Assembly (NCBI RefSeq): GCF_000764305.2
Contig: NW_025937524.1
Coordinates: 496,001 to 560,000 of the forward strand
Reading direction: 5' to 3'
From: Hyalella azteca
Taxonomy: Eukaryota; Arthropoda; Malacostraca; Amphipoda; Hyalellidae
Length of the DNA: 64,000 nt
Shown here piece after piece: positions 1-12,600 of this stretch. The notes beneath the pieces are model-generated. The model had not been told where the DNA came from. It ran no database searches and worked only from the letters and a program-made list of their open reading frames with translations. The first letter of the stretch is position 1, and each line of letters opens with the position of its first letter. Position numbers and translations under genes: made by a program.

Positions 1-270
1 AATAATTAATCTACTTATATTATCAGTCAGCTTGTATCGCAAGTTCACAAGGAATTTAAAAGCAAAGAAAACGCCAAGAAAATTCACCATATCGATATTG
101 AAAACGCCAAGAAAATTCACCATATCGATATTGAAAACGTTTCGGAGTCCAGCTCCATCATCAGTTCGACTAAAGTAAAAATAAATAAAATCATTTTATA
201 AGTCAAAATTCAAAGACAGACATAAAACCTAAAAAAGACCTAACATTATAACAATAAAACATTACTAGAT
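1..270. repeat. Dispersed repeat C, copy 1 (with internal 33 bp duplication)
   Basis: Shares about 220 bases (TCGCAAGTTCACAAGGAATT, GTTTCGGAGTCCAGCTCC, GACAGACATAAAACCTAAA) with 9254-9470. This copy has a tandem duplication of AACGCCAAGAAAATTCACC plus following bases at about 66-135, which the second copy lacks. The element family is not identified; the GTTTCGGAGTC block in reverse resembles sequences near the ends of Penelope-like elements. Confidence 0.7.
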
Positions 271-326
271 ATGGCAATTAATTAATTAATTAGTAATTAA
301 TCATGTATATACATTGTTAAAGGCAG

Positions 327-399
327 GCAGGGTGGCCCAGTGGTTAAAGTTCAGAGTACCAAGATTGGCGCAGAGAGGCGCGGGTTCGATCCCAGCTCT
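327..399 (+). mobile_element. tRNA-derived SINE, truncated copy
   Basis: Matches 56411-56485 almost base for base, with an A-box-like GTGGCCCAGTGG and a B-box GGTTCGATCCC. It stops exactly at the single N at 400, so the rest may be an assembly loss rather than a true truncation. Confidence 0.75.
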
Positions 400-404
400 N
401 GTTA

Positions 405-525
405 TAGGTTAGCAATAACGTTATCTTGTTCAGTTATTAATTACGTCATATTACGTAAGCAATAACGTTATCTTGTTCAGTTGTTAATTACGTTATAATT
501 AAGTAATAAAGTTTTGTTTGTTCAG
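405..525. repeat. Array of acceptor-region copies before BLTP3 exon 1
   Basis: GTTATCTTGTTCAGTTATTA-type units recur; the last one supplies the acceptor ttgttcag of the exon at 526. Confidence 0.7.
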
Positions 526-652
526 TTATCCTGGCAAAGTCTACGCGTGGAGGCGACCAGTAACGAGGCAGGCCAGGGGAGCCACCTGGCACCACTACGG
601 CTGCTCACCAACGCCTGTCACTGTCGCCTCACCATCAAGAAGAAGCTCGCTG
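526..652 (+). CDS. UHRF1BP1L (BLTP3): BLTP3 exon 1 of window (beta-groove segment)
   Basis: Reads LSWQSLRVEATSNEAG and ends RLTIKKKLA plus one base (phase 1). The acceptor is ttgttcag before TTATCC and the donor is CTG before gtaatt. In human BLTP3B the same order is a WQMIRIEA segment followed by RLITNQSKIRVTLKRRL. Copies of the acceptor lie upstream (405-525) and copies of the donor downstream (from 780). The expected continuation, with the conserved DDLLWVLTD-type block, is not found before exon 2. Confidence 0.75.
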
Positions 653-3600
653 GTAATTTTCTACTCTTCTTCTGACTAGTAATTACTCGTCACTATTTCT
701 GTATCCTTGTATCCAAACAGAACTCTAAATGGTGGACCTATAGGAAAATAAATTGATCTAAAATTTAAACCATGACTCGCTGGTAATCTTTTACTCTTGT
801 TCTAACTAGCAATCACTCTTCACTATTTCTGTATCCATGTATCCAAACAAAACTCTTAATGGTGGACGTGTAGGATAATAAATTTTGGAAATTTTTAACC
901 ATGATATTTTTGTGACGTGTTGCTATTGCATATGGCGCATGCAAAGGAAGTTTATGTGGTCCATATTTCAGTAATTATCTTACCTTTAATTGTACTCTTG
1001 TTCTTACTAGTAATTACTCGTCACTATTTCTGTAGTCATACATCCAAACAAAACTCTTGAATGTTGGAGGTGTAGGATAATAAATTGATGGAAAATTTTA
1101 ACCAGGATATTTTTGTGACGTGTTGCTATTGCATATGGCGAATGCGACGAACGTTTATGTTATCCATATTTCAGTAATAAGTAATTATCTCATCTGTGAT
1201 TGCTGATGTAGGTACGTGGGTTGCTAACCTACCAGGAAGCTTTGGTTGCGCGGGTGTCATAATGATCATTGAATACAGAGTTATTGTACGTGTACTTACA
1301 AGTCGTCCTGTCTACGCGTTACAAATCATGTCAAAGTAAACATTTCGAGACCTGAGAGGAACAGGCTCCAGTACTGATTGTTTATGAAACTTGCAAAAAT
1401 AACTGTTGCATTAAATAACTGTTGGCACAAAGTAAGGATGAGACCGTAAACTGTACCACACAGTAGTAGGTACTGATTGTTTATGAAACTTGCAAAAATA
1501 ACTGTTGCATTAAATAACTGTTGGCACAAAGTATGTATGAGACCGTAAACTGTACCACACAGTAGTACTTACTGATTGTTTATGAAACTTGCAAAAATAA
1601 CTGTTGCATTAAATACCTGTTGGCACAAAGTGTGTATGAGANGGCAGTCTCTGCCAGACTTCTACTTCATAACCATTGCTGATGAATTATGTTGGGCTGT
1701 CTCTGCCAGACTTCTACTTCATAAACATTGCTGATGAATTGTGTTGGGCAGTCTCTGCCAGACTTCTACTTCATAACCATTGCTGATGAATTATGTTGGG
1801 CTGTCTCTGCCAGACTTCTACTTCATAAACATTGCTGATGAATTATGTTGGGCAGTCTCTGCCAGACTTCTACAGCCAGCAGCAGACGAGCTCAGCTAGC
1901 AGCTTCAGCCAGCAGCAGCAGCAGCCTGGTAGGGCGGCGGGGCCAAGTGTCTTCCACAAGTTTGACGTCATCGAGACCTCCTACCACCTCGTGTGTGAAC
2001 GCATCGACCTGTATCTCTGTGACGACCCTGGCAGTGAGTAGTACTTGTATTCCGTCTAAATTAATTGCCCTCACATGCATGGTAAATGTTTCAGGGGTAA
2101 TTTGGGGTTATGTTTTAGACGCAACTGCGCCGCATTACTAAGAAATGAAAGAATGTGGCCTTAATGAAATTGGAATGCGAGCCTGACTCTGCAACAGGTG
2201 CTGCCAACGGCCTATACTTTCAAAAAAAAGTTAAGAGATCGTAAGTTCATCAGCCAATCATTGACGTTGACGACCTTTCTTGCCAAATCCACCATTCATA
2301 GACAAAAAAATAGAGCGTAAGTACTTACGTTCACTTAACGAGTTTTGAAAGTATGGCCCCTGATGTTGATTTCTATCGGGCGGCATAGCTGATCCAAAAT
2401 ACATCTAAGCCGACTGTAGCGAGCTCTGAGCGTAACTCTATTTTTTATCAGCGTTGTACTTTGACGGATAACTCACGAACTATGAACTTTGTGTTCGGAA
2501 GTTGTACCAAAGGGATCAATATTTAGCAGGAACAAGCATCAGCTAAAAGACATTACCCATCTATATCTGTTGCTATCTTAAAAGATTTAATTTCGAGTGC
2601 AAAATTACGTAGGAGTATCCTAGCATGTCAAATTAAGTGCCATAAATAAAATGCTGATTGTTAGGCCGTTTTCATCATCACATAATCAATGCAATATTCA
2701 GAGCAAACATATAACGATAGCAACTTCACTCTCAAAACATTGAATGTTGAACTGTTTATTTATGTTCGCTCATATTTCTTGATTTTTGCTCGCTGCGTTA
2801 AGTTTTAATTGCTCAGTACTCAGTGTACTGTAGAGCTGGCTTTGTCATGCTGCTCTCGTGCAAGTTCACGGCCAACTTCAGAGCCGCCCCAGCTTCTGAT
2901 TACCTGCCCCAAACCAAACTCCCATTGCACTAGAGACAATCAAACAAGACAACGAAACGCCGCTGTGCAAACTGGCGACTGTTTGTAAACGCCCGTGCCT
3001 GATTTGACCAACCTAAAGCCGATAATTGGCCGAGCAATTGAAGATCCTATCATCCTACCTTCGGTGCGATATTGATAAGGGCTTTCTGAAGCGCTAGATG
3101 ACTACCACTTCTACTTAGCAGACGTTGGGGCGGCTCTATATTTGTTAGAGTAACTTAGAATGCTGAGTAGCACAATTTTCTGTTCGCGCGTTCGGAATAA
3201 ACGCCGAATCTTCCTCGCATTACTTTGAAAACTGCTCTTTGTAGGCTTTGTAACAGTGGCTTTGTGAGAGTCTGCTTAATTCTTATTGAATTTATGTTGT
3301 GCTGTATATTAAAATTATTTACGTATTTATGAATGGCGTGAAAATTAGTGCACGAGTTGCTTTCCAATGCTTTCGTTCGAGTTCACTCGCACTTTTACAA
3401 ATCATTGAGTAAAATTTATGTATTTTAGATATTTTGATGTAATCAGCTGGTCACCGAAAGCGGCTTGCCGAATCAGGCTTTTTAAGTGTCTGCAGTCTGC
3501 ACAGCTCAGTTGTTTGCAGCTCCTGGAGCCCTCCACTGTACTGGGCCTATACTTTTAAAAAAAGTTAAGAGATCATAAATTCATCAGCCAATTATTGACG

Positions 3601-6600
3601 GCCTTTCGAGCAAAATCCACCAATCATAGACAAGAAAATAGAGCGTAAGTACTTACGTTCACTTAGCGAGTTTTGAAAGTATGGCCCCTGGTTGCCATAC
3701 GCGGAGCCTGTTGCCCACAAGTTATTAGGATGTAGTTTGGGTTTGCATTAATCAGGTTCAGGCTGTGTGTTGCAGTTAAAATTCGTTTGTGTGCCAGGAC
3801 TTGGTTTTGAGTATCACGTGATGATATTGTTTGGTATTGAAGGTAATTTATCAAGTCTAATCTAATATCAAGTTTCTTGCTGCTGCCATGCGCCAGGAGG
3901 TAAGCGCTGCTCGGTATTGCCAAGTCTGGCTGTCGCTGAGGCCAGATTGGCCGGAAAGACGTTCAGATATTAGGGTACGCACACAGTGGAAGCAGGTTTG
4001 CCCGCGCGGTCAACCTGCTCCAACCTGCCACAAGAATGAACATAGGATAATAATGTAAGTGTTCACAGTGAAAACCTGTACGAATAGGCTTCTGTATTCT
4101 ATGGTTTCAGGCGCCAGCCTGAGCAGGTAACCAGCACGCTGGCAACCTGCTTTCACTGTGTGCGTACCCTTACACCCAGCTGTGTTCAGCCCCCAGTTTC
4201 TTACTCTCTCTGCCACCTTTTTTGGAATTGCTTAGGTTTAGTGATATTAACGCTTCGTTTATACCGCCCTCGCCCTGCACTGTTCTTCAGGCCCTAACAA
4301 TAGCTCAGCTTTCTTCTCTCTGCAGTCGTCTGGATTCTACTTTTTCCTTTCCAGCAACAAGGGAGACGACCGGAAGACGGATTTTTTCGTGAATTCCAAG
4401 GACTATTTTGAATGCCGTTCAAAATTTTTCGAACATGTTGACTTTATTTGTTTAGTTATACTCTAGTCATTCCCTTCCCTCTTTTAAGTGATCGTTCCCT
4501 TAATGGCTCTGATGACCTCGTAATTAGCATGTATGCTCTCTGTTTTCGTAGAATACAGAGGGAGATGAGTAGCAGCAAATAGAATTTAGCTCAGTTTAAG
4601 TTGTGCGCTTGCTCTCTGTGGTAGTTATCTTGAATACCTAACATTACGTTACAACGGTTACATTAATAACATTACGGTAATGTGATAGAAATTATGACAT
4701 ATGATGTACGTTTGTTTCCTCTAGCACTTCACTCCTCTGAACCTCGAGCCACGCATGATCGTGTCAGGGCTCTCATTCCTCTTAGCAATCTATACTAACT
4801 TTATGCTGTCCACTTGTTCACTTCAATCGCTACCAATTATTTGCTTTGATCTCACACTACTGGTTCTGTAGATCATCACATTACATCAACTCTTCAAGTG
4901 ACCCATTGCTAGATAGACCCACTTTTCACTTGACCCACTTTTCGCTTGACCCACATTTCACTTGACCCACTTCTCACTTGACCCACTTTTCACTTGACCC
5001 ACTTTTCGCTTGACCCACATTTCATTTGACCCACTTCTCACTTGACCACTTTTCGCTTGAACCACATTTCATTTGACCCACTTTTCACGTGACCCACTTC
5101 TCACTTGACCCACTTTTCGCTTGACCCACTTTTCACTTGACCCACTTCTCACTTGACCCACTTCTCACTTGACCCACTTTTCACTTGACCCACATTTCAC
5201 TTGACCCACATTTCACTTGACCCATTTNCCACTGAAGATAGTCTGTGTACTAACACAATGACTAGCCAAGTTGCAAGACCACTGAAGATAGTCTGTGTAC
5301 TAACACAATGACTAGCCAAGTTGCAAGACCACTGAAGATAGTCTGTGTACTAACACAATGACTAGCCAAGTTGCAAGACCACTGAAGATAGTCTGTGTAG
5401 AATAATTAGCCAAATTTGTCAGTAGTCAAGAAAAAGCCAACAAATTTGTCGCAAATTAATTCTGCAAGTAATGAAAACATTATTGTTACTTCCAACAATC
5501 TCAGCATCTATTCAACGTATATTTCCGACATTTAAACTTTACCATACCTAGTTGCAAAATAGTTTGGGCACTGAGAGAGCCAAAAAAACTTGAAAGGTAA
5601 TAAAGCTCAGCAGAAGGAGATCTTGAAAAAGAAAAGTACATGCTAAATTTGGATTTTGAAGTGCAGTCTATTAAAGTAAAATTTTTTCTGATATTTTAAA
5701 ATCATGACATGTTTGAAAACTCATTTTTGTTCAGCTCCTGGCATAGAACAGAAAGTTCTGTTCCATGCCAGTTTGAATTTCCAAAAAAGACTGATCTGTT
5801 CAATCCTTTTCATTCTTGCTGATTATTAAAAATTAGAAGCTGTAGTGAGTCAGTCTCCATTATTATATTTTGCATGACTTTCAATCTAATATAAATTTTT
5901 GGAACCATGACTTGCTTATAAATAATAAACTTGCTCTACATTCCCATTTTTAGCGCATTTTCTCATTTATGGAAAAAATGCACTATTGTGCTCGCCATGT
6001 CCGTCCGTCCGTCTGTCTGTCCGTCCGTCCGTCCGTCCGTCTGTACGTGACCTCAAGTTTTCGTTGACAAGAAAATGCGCTCTCTGTCACTCACTGCAGT
6101 GAGTACTGAGTTATATTTTTTTCTATTTGCAACACTGAGAAGCAAATATGCTGGGAGATTTCTGTAAAACTACTCTTTCTTCTCAGGGTTTTAAAGGTAC
6201 TAGTCTTTTATATGGAAAAAATCTGACCAGGGGTTTTAAAAATACATGATTTTTTTATATAAACAATCTGACCAGGTGTGTTGGAGGGCAGCTCCCCAGG
6301 CAACCCTGATCAGAAACTGTATGAGGTCTCATGTGTGCATTTTGTCTGTGTTTATTCAAAAACTGTATGAGGTCTCTAGTCTCATGTGTGCATTTTGTCT
6401 GTGTTTATTCAAAAACTGTATGAGGTCTCTAGTCTCATGTGTGCATTTTGTCTGTGTTAATTCAAAAACTGTATGAGGTCTCTAGTCTCATGTGTGCATT
6501 TTGTCTGTGTGTGTGTGGGGGGGGCATATGTGTGACATCTCGATGTGTGTGTCACTCCCTTGTGTAATTGTGCTGACTGCAACAGTGCCAGCTGTGTACC

Positions 6601-9600
6601 TGTGTGGGCAGACAGTGCCAGCTGTGTACAATACAGACGCCTGTATGGGCAGACAGTGCCAGCTGTGTACCATACACACGCCTGTATGGGCAGACAGTGC
6701 CAGCTGTGTACCATACACACGCCTGTATGGACAGACAGTGCCAGCTGTGTACCATACACACGCCTGTGTGGGCAGACAGTGCCAGCTGTGTATAATATAC
6801 ACGCCTGCATGGGCAGACAGTGCCAGCTGTGTACAATACAGACGCCTGTGTGGGCAGGTGGTCGTTCCAGTCACCCGCAGCTGGCGAGCGGCGCGTCGCT
6901 GCAATTTGCCATCAACCATCTGCGCGTGGACTACTACCCCTACCACCTGGCTGCTGGTGGCCGCTGCCACTGGGTCAGGTGAGTGGCATGTGGCAGCTGC
7001 CACTGGGTCAGGTGAGTGGCATATGGCAGCTGCCACTGGGTCAGGTGAGTGGCATGTGGCAGCNAGGGCCTCACTGGTGCCTCTCGTATCTCAGAGCCTC
7101 ACTCGTGCCTCACGTATCTCAGGGCCTCACTGGTGCCTCTCGTATCTCAGAGCCTCACTCGTGCCTCACGTATCTCAGGGCCTCACTGGTGCCTCTCGTA
7201 TCTCAGAGCCTCACTCGTGCCTCACGTATCTCAGGGCCTCACTGGTGCCTCTCGTATCTCAGAGCCTCACTCGTGCCTCACGTATCTCAGGGCCTCACTG
7301 GTGCCTCACGTATCTCAGGTACAACGACTGCGGGCCCCAGCAGCTGGCGGCGGGGGCGCTGGCCCACTTCAGGGCGCTGCTCGTGGACGCCCTCAGCGGG
7401 TCACGGGGCCCGCACGCCCCCCTCGCCCGGGCCCCGCCCCTGGCAACCCCCTTACAGGACCCTGGTGCTCAGGCGGTGCGTAGTGCGCGCTATATGAAAT
7501 AATATAAACAGTATACAGTATATTGTTAATTAATGTGTTGAGTATATTATATAATAGTATATAGTGTAATATTACTTGATTTGTGGAGTACTTATATAAT
7601 ATAATAGTATATAGTATAATATTAGTTAATTTGTGGAGTAGGTATATAATATAATAGTATATAAGAGTATAGTAATATATAATAGTTGATAAGTGTGCTG
7701 CTAATATCCCTTTAACTCGTGGCTACAAAACTGAGATTATGAACAAGATCTTATCTCTCTTTTGAATAGATCTGTATAGCGTATACCTCAGTGTACCATA
7801 TGTATTCCATGCCATGTGTCGTCCAGTAGGCCATATGTAGCCAGTATGCCATATGTTGCCCAGTAGGCCATATGTAGCCAGTATGCCATATGTACCCCAG
7901 TATGCCAAATGTACTCCAGTATGCCATATGTACCCCAGTATGCCATATGTACCCCAGTATGCCAAATGTACCCCAGTATGCCATATGTACCCCAGTACGC
8001 CATATGTACCCCAGTATGCCATATGTGCAGGCGGTGGGGGCGGCCAGTGGCCATGTGCGGGCGCTGGTGGCCACGCAGCTGCGCAAGCTTATGTCCTCCG
8101 TGTGCGTGGTGTCCATCAAAGACTTCGTCCTCTACAGAGTGACCACCAGCACGCGCCGCCTGCCGCCTAAACAGTTCATTTCCAGTCAGTCCAATACTTG
8201 TACAGTCCTACCAGTCCATCACTCGTACAGTCCTGCCAGTCCATCACTTGTACAGTCCTGCCAGTCCATTACTCGTACATTCCTGCCAGTCCATTACTCG
8301 TACATTCCTACCAGTCCATTACTAATACATTCGTGCCAGCTACATTTCCAGTCAGTCCATTCATCATTCCTACACATGCAGTATAATATTCCTAAAAACA
8401 TTGAGTTTATCCACGTTTTGATCCACGCCATTCACCTTTGATACCTGCCTTCACTGTTGTACTTGAATATGATTTGTTTATATTGTTAAAGTGCTGGATT
8501 AACTTTATTAACAGGGGTAGAATGAACTTAGAGATCCTCAATAGATCTCGAGTAAATAAATACTTTTATTCTACAATATTGGAAGCCATACAGTGTTTCC
8601 TGCGTATAGCTGTAGGAACTGTTGTTTGGGATCAGCCATGCCTGCGTGTCTGCGGGAACTATTGTTTGGGATCAGCCATGCCTGCGTGTCTGCGGGAACT
8701 GTTGTTGTTTGGGATCAGCCATGACTGCGTGTCTGCGGGAACTGTTGTTGTTTGGGATCAGCCATGACTGCGTGTCTGCGGGAACGCACAGCGTTTCAAA
8801 GTTAATCGCCGAATTCGTGGCGCAATTTTGATGATGGAAATTGTTGCATGAATTTATTTATTACTTGCAGAACTCAAGCCGGTAACATTTTTTAATTGTC
8901 ATGCTGTGTTTTTCAAATTCTCGATGTTTTGCACTTTTTGGATCTGCCTTATACCGTTTTTGTCGTTTTTTCTGACTGTACTTTGCCATAACCTTTATCT
9001 TAATGTTTCATTTATCATCGTGTCTATTACTTTAGCAAATAAATTCGCTATTTTATGAATGTCTTTCCTGTGCTGTTGATGTTCATCCATCGTGCTTGGT
9101 TTCTGCTTCAAGTTCCTGGGCTAAGCAGGCTCTTCACATGATTCAACGTCGTCGCTTTATGCTCTAGAAATTATTCATTTATGATTCTGACGCATTAATA
9201 TCTCGAACTAGTCATCACTCAGCTCATTTTGTTTGCAATTTAGAATGGCTGAGTACTTACATATATCATTAGTCTGCTTATATCGCAAGTTCACAAGGAA
9301 TTTAAAAGCAAAGAAAACGCCAAGAAAATTCACCATATCGATATTGAAAACGTTTCGGAGTCCAGCTCCATCATCAGTTCGACTAAACTAAAAATGAATA
9401 AAATCACTTTAAAAGTCAAAATTCAAAGACAGACATAAAACCTAAACAAGACCTAACATTATATCGAAATAAACAGGACTAGTTATGAGTGAATATATAC
9501 TATAAAAGAAGTCCTATGGTTTGTGGCGCTATTAACAGCTACGATCGAAGAGTACTATGCAAGGCTCGGGTCTTGCTACATGTTCACCTCTACTCTGCGT

Positions 9601-12600
9601 ATCCACTTCGAGATAAACTGCATAGCGTTTTAATAGCCTAAGTATGCTAAGCAACTATGATCCCAAATTTCGAGACTGGTAAATGTCTTTCAAGTCTTGT
9701 ATAATGAAATGTTCCTAGTCAGATCTATACGGCTGGAGAGCCTGGCGAGTTAAAGAGTTGCGTAAGTTGATAATGACGTACAATTCTTACACAAGAACTC
9801 TGGCACAAAATTGTTCTGCAGGTGATGGTTTGGTTGTCTGGAAGTCAGGGCCTATACTTTCAAAAAAGTTAAGATATCGTAAGTTCATCAGCCAATCATT
9901 GACGGTCTTTCACGCAAAATCCACCAATCATAGACGTGATGGCTTGACTCTTGTGACTCTGGAAGTTAGAAGGTAACTAACGCTGCTCTCTCTCCCGTAG
10001 CCCGCCTGCCTAAAAAGCTGAGCAAGTCCCGAGGTGGGTAAGGGTTCGACTGTACAGTGTGATATGCGTACATGGCAGCTGTAGGCTCAATGTTCGTGTT
10101 GCAGCTGTAGATGATAGATGATGACGTGTCCACTGTTCGTGTGGCAGCTGTAGATGATAGATAAAGACGTGTTCACTGTTCGTGTGGCAGCTGTAGATGA
10201 TAGATAAAGACGTGCTCACTGTTCGTGTGGCAGCTGTAGATGATAGATAATGATGTGTTCACTGTTCGTATGGCAGCTGTAGATAATAGATAATGATGTG
10301 TCCACTGTTCGTGTGGCAGCTGTAGGCTCAGTGTTCGTGTTGCAGCTGTAGATGATAGATAATGATGTGTCCACTGTTCGTGTGGCAGTTGTAGGATGAT
10401 AGTGATGTGTTCACTGATGATGTGACAGCTGTAGGCTGATAGAGACGTGTCCACTGTTGATGTGGCAGTTGTAGATGATAGATAATGACGTGTTCACTGT
10501 TCGTGTGGCAGCTGTAGATGATAGATAATGACGTGTTCACTGTTCGTGTGGCAGCTGTAGATGATAGATAAAGACGTGCTCACTGTTCGTGTGGCTGTAG
10601 ATGATAGATAATGAAGTGTTCACTGTTCGTGTGGCAGCTGTAGGCAGATAATGACGTGTTCACTGTTCGTGTGGCAGCTGTAGATGATAGATAAAGACGT
10701 GCTCACTGTTCGTGTGGCAGCTGTAGATGATAGATAATGAAGTGTTCACTGTTCGTGTGGCAGCTGTAGGCTGATAGTGATGTGTTCACTGTTGATGTGG
10801 CAGCTTTAGGCTGATATTGATGTGTCCACTGATGATGTGACAGCTGTAGGCTGATAGAGACGTGCTCACTGTTGTTGTGGCAGCTGTAGGCTGATAGAGA
10901 CGTGCTCAGTGCTCACTGTTGATGTGGCAGCTGTAGATGATAGTGATGTGTCCACTGTTGATGTGGCAGCTGTAGATGATAGATAGTGACGTGTTCACTG
11001 TTCCTCCGAGACACCTCGATGCTGTAGGACCGCAGCACTTGCCACGCACTCAAATGAAACTTGCTGGTGATGATGCTGTGAATTTCGCCTTACCAGGACC
11101 ACACAAAGCCAAGCACGCTAGCCGTCTACCTGCCTAGCTTGTAGTCTTGTAGAGCGATCCTGTTTGTAGGATCGTTTAGAGCGTAGATATAGCGCACGAT
11201 TTTACGGCAATAACATATAGCTGCTTCTCAGCCTTATTTTTGAAAAGTATATACTCGTTTGACTTTAACAAACCCTTTTCCTACAGTTTTTTCTTGTGGG
11301 CGGCTGGTCTTTATTATGAATTGCAGGAAATTCTTTACAATATTCTGAACTGCAGAATTCTTTATTCTGAAATTTACAATTTTCGCGTTAATCTCCTGAA
11401 TGTTGCGACGCACTTGTCTTTCTTGGCAATCTTTCGTTCAGTGTGTTGCTAAGCAATAATGTACCTGAGTAAAAAAGTCTGATTAAATAGGGATTTTTGA
11501 GAATATTATATTATATAGAGAGAGACGTTTCCTATCGTCTCATATCTTTTAAAGTTGGGTGAATCGGAGTGATCTACTCCACCAAATTTACGTTACGTTC
11601 AGGTTCATAACCCTCGCACTGACGCGCATTCTTTCGAATGGAATGTCCCTCGCAACGCTGAGCGTCAACGTTTCAATGTAAACAACCTTTCCCACGGTCT
11701 CGCAATAACGGCCCACATTCCCAGCATTCTTAACATCTACGCATAATACATGTTCAATATTACCTATGTTCAATATTACCTACTTTATTCAAGTCACTAG
11801 ATCGCTTTAATCGCAGATTCACTAGAAATTTACCTACAGCTATTCACCACACCTACCTTTACCTACCTTTTTTGTACCTGCAGCTATTCAACACAATGCT
11901 TGTATGATCTCTCTTATTTGCTCATTTTCATCTCAACTAAAGGCGCACTTTATATGCTGTTGCATTTTCTTCTGACGTGTAAAGTGAACGGTTTTCCTCC
12001 CCACATCATCCTATTACATGTTCCACTACTAACTTTTGTCGCACTTCTGCCGTTTAATGTTCGATCTTCACATCTCTTCCCGAGTGTGTTGTGTCAGGAA
12101 TGTAATGGATGAACATGGATGTTTCCATGGATTCATGGATGTTGCCCTCTTTTATGTTGCCCTCTTTGATGTTGCCGCCGTACTCTGCCGAACATTCGGT
12201 GCTGCTCATGGTGATGGTATGTTCGTACATCACTCGTGTTATGATGTGGCTTGTTTTGTTACTAGCACTGCATGCAGTTTGCCGTGACATGTATCCTGCA
12301 TATTGGTTATTTGTTGCACTGTAACATCAGAAGCAATGTGCAGCACATTGCATACTAGAGATCTGCTGGCTTCACCTGATTTCTAGTTTCTACTTCGTAC
12401 ACTAATGACATCTAAACAAAGAATCCTTTGTAATCTTTCTTGAACTACAAGATTCATATCTTAACAAGGAATTCTTTGTAATGTTTCCTGAACTATAATA
12501 TTCAAGGGAACTTGCTTGTTGGCCGTGTTATCTCCATAATAAATATAAAGCAGATGTGTTTCTTAAACTATAATATTAAAAGGAACCGTCTTGATGGCCG

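Noticed and set aside
10070..11000. CRISPR-like regular spacing
   Set aside because: Units are contiguous diverged copies with no unique spacers, in an intron of an animal gene.
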